Under the pieces are notes generated by a model that was not told the DNA's origin, searched no databases, and saw nothing but the letters and a program-made list of their open reading frames with translations. From positions 1-30,416 of IMG/VR virus record IMGVR_UViG_3300034072_002212: a DNA stretch of 30,416 nucleotides, one strand, 5' to 3'. The position numbers and the translations under genes are program-made. Positions 20,576 through 26,616 of this stretch are shown here, in pieces; the stretch's first letter is position 1, and the number at the start of each line of letters is the position of its first letter. The stretch is from a virus.

Positions 20576-20767
20576 TTAATTGAAGGTATGACGAGAAATT
20601 CCACCCAGGTGAATCAGCACGCGATTGGTGCCTTCCTCTGTCTCACTGAGTGCCCTGGGAGTGCCACCAAGAGTAGCAGAGGTATGGTCAATCCAGTCGA
20701 GGGCCTTGGCTTCGTCACCTAGGACGTCAGTGGCTTTCTCGACAATCTTCTGTAGGTTAGGGGTCAT
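20576..20767 (-). CDS. Solitary MbcA/ParS/Xre antitoxin toxin-binding domain protein (DUF2384-like), 63 aa
   Basis: ATDVLGDEAKALDWIDHTSA, then LGGTPRALSETEEGTNRVL, then HLGGISRHTF match the DUF2384 pattern (G-D...A..W......LGG..P......T..G...V...L.RI.HG). In RES-Xre and MbcT-MbcA systems this domain, at the antitoxin C-terminus, covers the active site of an NAD-degrading RES toxin. Here it makes up nearly the whole protein: there is no helix-turn-helix domain and no RES toxin gene next to it. A likely role is to neutralise a host toxin during infection, which is inference. ATG 20767 has GGAG upstream; the upstream gene stops 3 nt before. Confidence 0.75.
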   Translation of the reverse strand: MTPNLQKIVEKATDVLGDEAKALDWIDHTSATLGGTPRALSETEEGTNRVLIHLGGISRHTFN

Positions 20768-20770
20768 GAT

Positions 20771-21262
20771 TTACTCCACGCGGAGGTCTGTGTTCCTAAC
20801 CGTTTTAGCATATTCCACCACGTCGCCGCACTTAAAAGATGACAAACGGCTCAAAGTATAATCACCAGGGATGAGCTTCGCAGGGACATCAAGTGCCTGG
20901 GCAAACTTCTCGCTCTTATCACCGGCATAGAATTCGCCATTGTCCTGTGACCACATGACCGTGTTACCCGACGGGTGATGGAGGATCCAACGCCAGCTGG
21001 TTTTCACATAGCAGGGCTCGCCTTCGGTGCGCTTGATCTGGATGTTGTAGAAGATCTGCGAGTCGCGCTTGATCTGAACAGTTTCCTGGCCGAATGGTTC
21101 TGCGCTCACGTAGCTACTGGTGATCACGGCACTAGCCGCGTTGTCACGGTCTTCCTGGATGCTTTTGTTGGTGCTGGCAATAACATTGGCGAGCATAACG
21201 TAAATGCCGAAGAGGCCAATAGCCACCACGCCAAGCTTAATGATAGTGCGAATCCAGTCCAT
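20771..21262 (-). CDS. Membrane-anchored protein with periplasmic domain, 163 aa
   Basis: One N-terminal membrane segment (about residues 9-28, LGVVAIGLFGIYVMLANVIA) is followed by an Asn/Asp-rich linker and a soluble, probably beta-rich domain with two Cys (in EPCYVK and SFKCGD). It is likely anchored with the domain in the periplasm. GGAG precedes ATG 21262. A GGTAAATA late motif lies 31 nt upstream in the loop of a strong hairpin. It forms a unit with the antitoxin-domain gene 3 nt downstream. Function unknown. Confidence 0.7.
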   Translation of the reverse strand: MDWIRTIIKLGVVAIGLFGIYVMLANVIASTNKSIQEDRDNAASAVITSSYVSAEPFGQETVQIKRDSQIFYNIQIKRTEGEPCYVKTSWRWILHHPSGNTVMWSQDNGEFYAGDKSEKFAQALDVPAKLIPGDYTLSRLSSFKCGDVVEYAKTVRNTDLRVE

Positions 21263-21280
21263 GAGGTCTCCAGAGACAAT

Positions 21281-21311
21281 AAGGGCTCGCTGTATTTACC
21301 AGCGAGCCCTT
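21281..21311 (-). terminator. 12-bp hairpin with a late promoter in its loop
   Basis: AAGGGCTCGCTG (21281-21292) and CAGCGAGCCCTT (21300-21311) pair perfectly. The 7-nt loop reads TATTTAC on the plus strand, so the minus strand carries GTAAATA there. The hairpin lies 37 nt after the DUF350 stop and is followed on the minus strand by ATTGTCT, a weak U tract. It may end the envelope-cassette message, while late transcription starting in the loop would escape the hairpin. Confidence 0.7.
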
Positions 21312-21348
21312 AATGTGTTCTAGGCCCTCTACGGGCTTCTGTGGACCC

Positions 21349-21795
21349 TTACGGGACCATGCAGGCCGCCTGGAGGATGCCGATGCCCAGACCGATGCCG
21401 CCGATGAAAACGCCCGAAGCCGAGCAGTTGTCCTCGATGCGCTTCTCGATTCCCGAGAACGCCTTGGCGATCACGAAGAACACCGCCAGCTGGACGACCA
21501 GCACGACCGCGCCCCAGAGGGCCATGTCGAAGATGCTGACCGAGTGGCCGATGACGATCGCCATCGGAACCGCGAAGCCGAGGAACGTGCCGACCAGCTG
21601 AGTTGCTGCCGCGGTGTTGCCGTTCTTGATCAGCGCGAATTCCTTGTGCGGCGTGATCAGGGTGTAGAGCACCAGGAAGACCACGGCCAGGAGCAGCGAG
21701 GCGCCGAAATAGCCGAGGAAGTGCGGGAGGGCGTCACCGAAATAAGCGACGATCGGGTTGGTGGTGGCCTCAGTGGCCGGAGCGGTGGTATTCAT
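21349..21795 (-). CDS. DUF350 (YjfL-like) integral membrane protein
   Basis: 148 residues with about four hydrophobic segments (roughly 24-45, 64-84, 90-112 and 128-147). The DUF350 signature ALIKNGNTAAATQLVGTFLG followed by PMAIVIGHS, and WGAVVLVVQLAVFFV, is clear. In bacteria DUF350 proteins are found beside glutathionylspermidine-synthase-like ATP-grasp enzymes and DUF1190 lipoproteins (the yjfL, yjfC and yjfM genes of E. coli), as here. GGAG lies before ATG 21795, 13 nt after the upstream ATP-grasp gene. Its molecular role is unknown; inner-membrane location is expected. Confidence 0.85.
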   Translation of the reverse strand: MNTTAPATEATTNPIVAYFGDALPHFLGYFGASLLLAVVFLVLYTLITPHKEFALIKNGNTAAATQLVGTFLGFAVPMAIVIGHSVSIFDMALWGAVVLVVQLAVFFVIAKAFSGIEKRIEDNCSASGVFIGGIGLGIGILQAACMVP

Positions 21796-21808
21796 TGCTG
21801 CGATCTCC

Positions 21809-22987
21809 TTATTCGCTGTCGGGCAGGAAGTAGTGAGGGATGAAGCGAGAAGTGTTGCCCGTCACCTCGCTCACGTCTTCGCGGATGCCCATGCCCGACG
21901 GGCGGCCGCCTACGATCCAGCTGCCGATGATCGGCGTCATGCCGTCGTGCTTCGGAAGCGGAAGGTATTCCTGGTAGATGGCCTTGGCCAGCGCATCATA
22001 GCCGCGCTTGACGCCCTCGACGGCGACCTTACCATCCCGAATGATCTTCACGTCTGCGCCCTCGCGCGCCAGCATGGGCTTCTCGACATAGTTGCCCTTG
22101 AGCGGCGCGCTCTGCCAGTAGGCCGGCAGCAGGTTCTCGTGACCCTCGTAGAGTTCCCAGAGGATGGGCAGGATGCCCTTGTTCGAGAGAACCAGCTTCC
22201 AGGCCGGCTCCAGAACGTCCCAGGGCTCCTTGAGCATGAACTTGCCGAAGTCCTCGCGGACCAGCCATTCCCAGGGATAGAGCTTGAAAATCGTGTTGAT
22301 CGGCTTCTCGTTGAGATCCGTGAACGAGGTGCCGTTCCAGCCGATCTGCTCGATATCGAGATAGTCGGTCTTGAGGCCGGCCTGGATCGCGCAGTCCCGG
22401 AGGTATTCCGCCGTGCCCTTGTCCTCGAGGTTCTCCGCGACCGCCGCGAAGTAGAACGTCTCGTTCGGGCCGAGCACCTGGTCGCCGACATACTTCAGCT
22501 GTTCGATCAGCCGCTCATGGATGCTGTTGAACTGATCGAGCGTCTGACCCGTGCGCTGGGCATACTGTTCCATCCAGAACCACTGGACGACCGATGCCTC
22601 GAGCAGCGAAGTCGGAGTGTCGGCGTTGAACTCCAGCATCTTGGGAGTGCCATCGGCCGCCAGAGCGAAGTCGAAGCGACCATAGAGGTCCACGTCCTGG
22701 CGCTCCCAGGACTTCTTGATCAGCGCGTGGAAGTCGGCGGGGATGGCGAGCTGGCTGAGCAGGTCACGCTCGATCGCATAGTCGACTGCCGAAAGGCACA
22801 TGCGATCGAGGACCGTGCTGGCTTCCTCGATCTTGTCGACTTCGCCGGCCGTGAATTCATATGCGTGGGTTTCATCCCAATACATGGGATCGACACCGGG
22901 GTCGGTTGCGAGGGTGTGCCAGTAGAAACCGACCTTCTCGCACTGTGCCTGCCAATCCGGCCGGGCTTCAATTGCCAAACGCTTCAA
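21809..22987 (-). CDS. Glutathionylspermidine synthase-like ATP-grasp amidoligase (YgiC/YjfC family)
   Basis: 392 residues, the length of YgiC and YjfC. MKRLAIEARPDWQAQCEKVGF at the N-terminus, DLYGRFDFALAADGTPKMLE, FNADTPTSLLEASVVQWFW, FKLYPWEWLVRE, EGHENLLPAYW, and KGNYVEKPMLAREGADVKI are family hallmarks that supply the ATP-grasp nucleotide and Mg sites. The amidase domain of true GspS is absent, as in YgiC/YjfC. It probably joins an amine to a peptide or protein carboxylate; the substrate is unknown. The start is TTG at 22987 with AGGAG six bases upstream, behind a TTGACT-TAGACA promoter. Confidence 0.88.
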   Translation of the reverse strand: MKRLAIEARPDWQAQCEKVGFYWHTLATDPGVDPMYWDETHAYEFTAGEVDKIEEASTVLDRMCLSAVDYAIERDLLSQLAIPADFHALIKKSWERQDVDLYGRFDFALAADGTPKMLEFNADTPTSLLEASVVQWFWMEQYAQRTGQTLDQFNSIHERLIEQLKYVGDQVLGPNETFYFAAVAENLEDKGTAEYLRDCAIQAGLKTDYLDIEQIGWNGTSFTDLNEKPINTIFKLYPWEWLVREDFGKFMLKEPWDVLEPAWKLVLSNKGILPILWELYEGHENLLPAYWQSAPLKGNYVEKPMLAREGADVKIIRDGKVAVEGVKRGYDALAKAIYQEYLPLPKHDGMTPIIGSWIVGGRPSGMGIREDVSEVTGNTSRFIPHYFLPDSE

Positions 22988-22994
22988 TTCGATC

Positions 22995-23042
22995 TCCTGT
23001 GATCCGTTGTCCTGTGTCTATGCGAAACAGGACCGAAGTCAA
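22995..23042 (-). promoter_or_regulatory. Sigma70-like promoter with alternative RBS hairpins
   Basis: TTGACT (23042-23037), 16 nt, TAGACA (23020-23015) on the minus strand. The spacer arm ACAGGAC (23027-23033) can pair with GTCCTGT (23009-23015). Its core can instead pair with TCCTGT at 22995-23000, which is the ribosome-binding site of the TTG-started ATP-grasp gene. Confidence 0.6.
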
Positions 23043-23054
23043 CCGCTTTGTGGC

Positions 23055-23528
23055 TTATTGTGGAACGCCTCGGGTAATCTGAACCACATCACCCACTTTC
23101 CAAGTGCTGTAGTCACCGGGCTGTCCACACGTGAACAAAACCTTGCCCCCTACAAGGGTGCCGTCAATCCACGTCGTCTTGTCATCATCCTTACCGGACA
23201 CTGACAACGCCTTGATTTCAATAGGAAGCTTACCTGAGCAAACTGCCTTGACGTCCACGGGATCGTATTCCTTACCAGGAACCCTGAACACCACACGGTC
23301 CTTGTAGACGATCTCGGGTGGCTTGACCCGCTTTTCGACCACTTCCTTGACCACAGTTTCTTTGCGCGTCACGGGGATCGCTCGGGCAATCAGGATACCA
23401 ATACCCGTGATTGCGCCGAGGATCACACCTGTGGTCACCACCGTGCGAAACGAACGCTGATCCCTTGGCCAGAAGTAGAAGCTGATTCCAAGAATCAGGA
23501 TCAGGAGAAAGGCCCAGAGAATCGACAT
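23055..23528 (-). CDS. Two-TM membrane protein of the envelope cassette, 157 aa
   Basis: Two N-terminal hydrophobic segments (about 2-19 and 31-51) with PRDQRSFR between them form a hairpin. A basic/acidic linker (RKETVVKEVVEKRVK) and a soluble C-terminal domain follow, with two Cys (in AVCSG and FTCGQ). With a short loop and two crossings, N- and C-termini are on the same side. AAGGAAC precedes ATG 23528, 9 nt after the lipoprotein stop. No named family is recognised; its role is tied to the cassette by position. Confidence 0.7.
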   Translation of the reverse strand: MSILWAFLLILILGISFYFWPRDQRSFRTVVTTGVILGAITGIGILIARAIPVTRKETVVKEVVEKRVKPPEIVYKDRVVFRVPGKEYDPVDVKAVCSGKLPIEIKALSVSGKDDDKTTWIDGTLVGGKVLFTCGQPGDYSTWKVGDVVQITRGVPQ

Positions 23529-23537
23529 AATCGTTCC

Positions 23538-24068
23538 TTAACCGGCCTTGCGGCCCGACTGGCCAACGATGGGTAGATCAGCCGGCGAGGATGCCTCGGG
23601 GGTTGGGGTGGCGACCGGAGCCGGCGTTTCCGTCGGCGTTGGGGTCGGGGTAGGGGTTGGCGTTGCGACCGGCTTGGGCTCGTCCGGCTGATAGAACGGA
23701 CTCACACCAATCGGGCTGAGCCCGAGCCGCTGAGCATATTCCTGGAGCGTGAGACCTTCCATCCACAAGACGCAGTTTGCCTGCGCGTTCGTGTATTGGA
23801 GAGTCTGCTGGCCGAAGTTCGTGACATCGCTGTCCTTACGGAAAACTCGGACACCAGCAGCCAGGGCCTCAGGGGTCAGCAGCCGCGCGCGAAGGTCACC
23901 CGTGACCTCGGACGACACATAGACGCCCATGTTGCTGGCAGGAATACACCGACCGGCCTTGCCTGCGAGATCCACTGCCTGGACGTTCACCGGCGCGTTG
24001 GGATTGGACTCCGCGCAGCCGGCCAACAGGAGGCCGACTGCGAGAGTGCCCAGGATTGCGGCGCGCAT
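23538..24068 (-). CDS. Lipoprotein with Pro-Thr repeat tail, 176 aa
   Basis: MRAAILGTLAVGLLLAGCAE is a lipoprotein signal with lipobox LAGC. A soluble domain of about 115 residues contains two further Cys (in GRCIPAS and ANCVLWM). It is followed by a Pro-Thr dipeptide run (about 135-145) and an Ala/Pro/Ser tail, which looks like a wall- or envelope-spanning linker. The start codon overlaps the stop of the DUF1190 gene as TAATG, so both are made from one message and probably work together. Family not recognised. Confidence 0.75.
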   Translation of the reverse strand: MRAAILGTLAVGLLLAGCAESNPNAPVNVQAVDLAGKAGRCIPASNMGVYVSSEVTGDLRARLLTPEALAAGVRVFRKDSDVTNFGQQTLQYTNAQANCVLWMEGLTLQEYAQRLGLSPIGVSPFYQPDEPKPVATPTPTPTPTPTETPAPVATPTPEASSPADLPIVGQSGRKAG

Positions 24069-24835
24069 TAGCCGCCGAACCCACCGCCGAAGCTACGACC
24101 CGAGGCGCCGAAACCACCGCGCGAGCTGATGCTCGACGAGGCCTTGTAGCTGGAGCCGCTCGAATAGCTCTTGCCCGCCGTGCTGCCGGTCGAACGCGAG
24201 TAGGACGAGTTGCCGAAGCTGCTGGGGTTGGTCGCCTGGTAGGACGACTTGAAACTCTGCGTGGGCTTGAACGACGAACCGAAGCCGCCGCGAACGCTCG
24301 AGGGCGGCGTCATTGCCGTGCTGGACTTCAGCGCGCCCTTGGTGGAAACGCCCGTGCCAGCGGTGCTGCGGTAGGGTGCTGCGCCGATGGGAGCATTGCG
24401 GGCATAGCCAGCGCCCGACGTGTAGATCGGCGCCTGGTAGTCCCGACGATCACGGTAGCGATAGGAGCCCGGACCGTAATAGAGAGGAGCCGGCGTCGAG
24501 AGAGCCGAACCCATCATGTAGCCCATCATCATGGGCACGAAGAAGTTGCCGCTGCCGCCATATGCCGAGATCGGCTGGCACATATCCGGACCATACTCCT
24601 GGCGGCACGCCTCGATCGAGGCATAGCGCGGAGCATTGTTGACGTGTTCGGTGCGGGCGAGGCGGTCAGCCGCATCGCAGGTTGCCTGGTCATAGACCGC
24701 GACGCATTCCGCCTTGTTCGCGAAAGTGCCGCCGTTGTCCGCGGGCGCCGGGGGTGCTTGTTCGCAACCCGAGAGCGTTGCCGCGGCACTGACGCTGGCC
24801 AAGAGGACCAGCGAAACTCGGGTGCTGCGCTTCAT
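24068..24835 (-). CDS. DUF1190 (YgiB/YjfM-like) lipoprotein
   Basis: 255 residues. MKRSTRVSLVLLASVSAAATLSGCE carries a lipobox (LSGC). The YgiB pattern follows: KAECVAVYDQATCDAADR, APRYASIEACRQEYGPDMCQ, FFVPMMMGYMMG (the family hallmark), and a Gly/Ser/Tyr-rich tail with RGGFG repeats ending in GGGFGG. Four conserved Cys in the first part could form disulphides. E. coli YgiB sits next to YgiC; the same pairing with an ATP-grasp enzyme is preserved here in a phage. AAGGAA precedes ATG 24835. Outer-membrane or periplasmic location is expected. Confidence 0.82.
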   Translation of the reverse strand: MKRSTRVSLVLLASVSAAATLSGCEQAPPAPADNGGTFANKAECVAVYDQATCDAADRLARTEHVNNAPRYASIEACRQEYGPDMCQPISAYGGSGNFFVPMMMGYMMGSALSTPAPLYYGPGSYRYRDRRDYQAPIYTSGAGYARNAPIGAAPYRSTAGTGVSTKGALKSSTAMTPPSSVRGGFGSSFKPTQSFKSSYQATNPSSFGNSSYSRSTGSTAGKSYSSGSSYKASSSISSRGGFGASGRSFGGGFGG

Positions 24836-24879
24836 TTTGTTCCTTCCCCGTTAAGGCACCATGCCTTTAGAGGCTCTCC

Positions 24880-24907
24880 ATTTGCTGGGTATAGGTGTGT
24901 TTGTCAA
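24880..24907 (-). promoter_or_regulatory. Possible promoter of the envelope cassette (clear -35, weak -10)
   Basis: TTGACA at 24907-24902 overlaps the stop of the upstream 24904-25137 gene. At 16-nt spacing the -10 would be GCAAAT, which is poor. A small hairpin (AAGGCA at 24853-24858 with TGCCTT at 24862-24867) lies in the leader before the DUF1190 start. Confidence 0.4.
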
Positions 24908-25137
24908 CCGTTCTTTGGGCGAAAATCCACCACCAGCAAATTATCAGTCTTTTCAACAATGCGCTGGTCAGGCTGAGCTTCTTCAGCAGCTTCAGCGGTC
25001 AGGTCGAGATGTAGGAACAAATTCTCAATCTGCTCAAGATCCACATTGCTGTGTTCATAGTTGCAGAGGAAGTAGTCAACCGCGAGGGCGATGATATTGA
25101 GCTCCTCGAGGGTTAGTTCGTCAATTTTGTAGTTCAT
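24904..25137 (-). CDS. Small acidic protein, 77 aa
   Basis: MNYKIDELTLEELNIIALAV opens a helical, Leu- and Glu-rich protein; the pattern of a conserved helix with FLCNYEHSN resembles small phage regulatory or host-takeover proteins only in size. The ATG at 25137 has GGTGAG five bases upstream; a TTG at 25149 in frame overlaps that site. A 5' hairpin with a GAAA loop immediately precedes the ribosome-binding site. No family is recognised. Confidence 0.65.
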   Translation of the reverse strand: MNYKIDELTLEELNIIALAVDYFLCNYEHSNVDLEQIENLFLHLDLTAEAAEEAQPDQRIVEKTDNLLVVDFRPKNG

Positions 25138-25146
25138 AGAGCTCAC

Positions 25147-25175
25147 CAAAAAGAGGAGAAGTTTCCTTCTCCCCT
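25147..25175 (-). terminator. Hairpin with GAAA tetraloop and U5 tract (terminator or 5' leader hairpin)
   Basis: On the minus strand AGGGGAGAAG pairs with CTTCTCCTCT through ten pairs (one G-U) closed by a GAAA loop, followed by TTTTTGG. It fits a Rho-independent terminator for the 25206-26099 gene. The TATAAA box at 25180-25175 overlaps its base, so a message started there would carry a shorter version of the hairpin at its 5' end. Confidence 0.75.
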
Positions 25176-25204
25176 TTATAGCAGAACTGGTGAATTAGGG
25201 CCAA
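25175..25204 (-). promoter_or_regulatory. Sigma70-like promoter (TTGGCC, 18 nt, TATAAA)
   Basis: TTGGCC at 25204-25199, an 18-nt spacer and TATAAA at 25180-25175 on the minus strand. The predicted start lies within the hairpin that precedes the 77-residue gene. Confidence 0.5.
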
Positions 25205-25205
25205 A

Positions 25206-26099
25206 TTATCCCTGCCAGCCCGGAGGCGGAGTGCATCCCACACCAGCGAAAGCCTGAGGCAAATCGTTGATATGACGCTGTTCCTTCTTCACTACCTCAA
25301 TCCCGCGAGCCTGAAGGTTACGACGGCTATCATAGTAGAGAACCATCGTCGCAACCACAGGACCACGCTCAAAAGAAACTTCCTGGGTCTTGAACTGCGA
25401 ACGCTCACCGAAACCAGCGCCCATTTCAAAGGCGTTCTCCAGAGGAGCAGGGTTGCTCACAATGCTGTCGGCCTGAACGCTGTTGTTGGCTTGTGCCGTT
25501 GATGCGCTGAGCGTTGCGGTCGCGCTGGCGCTCATGCCACGCATCACGCCCTTGGGGATTGCCGAATCAGCAGTTCCACCCAGGGCAACCGTATTGTCCG
25601 CCGACCACCAGGGCTGCTGGGGGTTGAAAGGATCATAGGGAGAGCGCGGCCAAGTAGGCTGCGGACGTGGCTGATAGTAGTGGTGATAGTGGACAGGCTT
25701 GGGCTTTTCCACCTCGCTGTAGACGAGAACACCGATGACACCCGACTGGACAGCTTCTCCCTCTTGAACAGTCTGAGCCGCATAGCTCTTTTCCTTGTCC
25801 TCAAAGGTGAACTTCGCAACGTCGTTGCTGTCTAGGGTCCAGCCAGGAATGCGGATGCTTCCCCAGGCACGAACCACATAGCCGCGGCTCTCGGGAGTTG
25901 CGGGCTTGCCGTCCAGAACACTCTTGCCGTCCACACTTGGGACAACAAGGACCTGCTTGCCGGTCTTGTTCTTGAACTCCACCTCGAACTCAGAACCCTT
26001 GCGGCCCTCGACGAAGATGTTGTCGTTGTGCTGATATTCGGTGATTGGCTTGCCAGCCACTAGGACGTTGAGCTCATAGGCTCGTGTTGCATTGAACAT
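25206..26099 (-). CDS. Conserved beta-rich protein of unknown function, 297 aa
   Basis: MFNATRAYELNVLVAGKPIT opens an N-terminal domain of about 130 residues with beta-strand patterns (EFEVEFKNKTGKQVLVVPSV, GYVVRAWGSIRIPGW). A His/Pro/Tyr-rich linker follows (about 137-165, HYHHYYQPRPQP), then an Ala/Ser/Thr-rich stretch and a C-terminal module with VVATMVLYYDSRRNLQARGI. Similar openings occur in uncharacterised bacterial and phage proteins. AAGGAG precedes ATG 26099. A GCTAAATA late motif is 94 nt upstream, suggesting late, perhaps structural, expression. Confidence 0.7.
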   Translation of the reverse strand: MFNATRAYELNVLVAGKPITEYQHNDNIFVEGRKGSEFEVEFKNKTGKQVLVVPSVDGKSVLDGKPATPESRGYVVRAWGSIRIPGWTLDSNDVAKFTFEDKEKSYAAQTVQEGEAVQSGVIGVLVYSEVEKPKPVHYHHYYQPRPQPTWPRSPYDPFNPQQPWWSADNTVALGGTADSAIPKGVMRGMSASATATLSASTAQANNSVQADSIVSNPAPLENAFEMGAGFGERSQFKTQEVSFERGPVVATMVLYYDSRRNLQARGIEVVKKEQRHINDLPQAFAGVGCTPPPGWQG

Positions 26100-26193
26100 G
26101 CTGTTTTCTCCTTACAGGACTTCTGCTCGCCTGCGCGCGAGACTTCTGCCTGCTATTGTTGATCCCATCCGAGCCGGGATCGTTGCTCAGCCC

Positions 26194-26201
26194 TATTTAG
26201 C
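26194..26201 (-). promoter_or_regulatory. Late promoter core (GCTAAATA)
   Basis: GCTAAATA on the minus strand overlaps the stop of the DUF3307 gene and precedes a 94-nt leader of the 25206-26099 gene. The leader holds a hairpin (GATCCC 26161-26166 with GGGATC 26176-26181) that may be a weak terminator or leader structure. Confidence 0.5.
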
Positions 26202-26580
26202 CCGCAGAATGGGCGCTAAGAGCCATTAGGGTTAATAGCACGTAAGTGAGCTGATGAGCAAGCTGATCCAGACCAAGCGCGGTCCAGAAGTTCTTCTGAT
26301 CGCTCTTAAGTGCGAAGCGGCTGTTGACCTTGCTCTTGATCCAATCCACATGGTAGTGGATCAGCGCGTCAATGACCGCAAGAGTAGAGGCCAGTTCGGC
26401 CATGCCAAAGAGAGCAAAGACGATGAACGTGCCAGCACCATGGATTGCGGCATGATGAATACCACCCGTCCACAGATAGCTGCCCTTCTCCTCCAGCATG
26501 TATTTGAGCTGGAGGGGATAGTCACAGATAAAGTGCTTGATCAGCAGGGCTGTGATGAGCCCGAGAGTTAGTGCTACCAT
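26197..26580 (-). CDS. DUF3307 membrane protein, 127 aa
   Basis: LLIKHFICDYPLQLKYMLEE carries the DUF3307 signature (H16 and D20 of HxxxDYxLQ). It is followed by IHHAAIHGAGTFIVFALFGM and a second His-Asp cluster (IDALIHYHVDWIKSK). About three to four membrane segments are expected. DUF3307 proteins occur in bacteria and phages; their function is not established, though the intramembrane His/Asp pattern suggests metal binding. ATG 26580 lies 6 nt after a perfect TATAAT box, so the message is probably leaderless; the longer frame upstream overlaps the previous gene. Confidence 0.8.
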   Translation of the reverse strand: MVALTLGLITALLIKHFICDYPLQLKYMLEEKGSYLWTGGIHHAAIHGAGTFIVFALFGMAELASTLAVIDALIHYHVDWIKSKVNSRFALKSDQKNFWTALGLDQLAHQLTYVLLTLMALSAHSAG

Positions 26581-26586
26581 GCCACC

Positions 26587-26616
26587 ATTATAGGGTGGCA
26601 GGCGGCTCCTCGTCAT
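26587..26616 (-). promoter_or_regulatory. Sigma70-like promoter (ATGACG, 18 nt, TATAAT) for a leaderless gene
   Basis: Minus strand ATGACG at 26616-26611, an 18-nt spacer and consensus TATAAT at 26592-26587, then GGTGGC and ATG 26580. The -10 box lies in the loop of a 6-bp hairpin (GCCACC 26581-26586 with GGTGGC 26594-26599). It overlaps the end of the upstream gene. Confidence 0.6.

Noticed and set aside
20453-20722. 89-aa plus-strand frame and a 21-codon minus frame in the ncRNA region
   Set aside because: Neither has a ribosome-binding site or plausible composition; both run through the paired stems and, for the plus frame, across the antitoxin gene.
21758-23002. 414-aa open frame on the plus strand opposite the ATP-grasp gene
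   Set aside because: The minus strand encodes a clear glutathionylspermidine-synthase-like protein; the plus frame has no recognisable motif and reflects high GC.
24056-24976. 306-aa Arg/Ala-rich open frame on the plus strand
   Set aside because: Antisense shadow of the DUF1190 lipoprotein; composition is typical of a GC-rich shadow.
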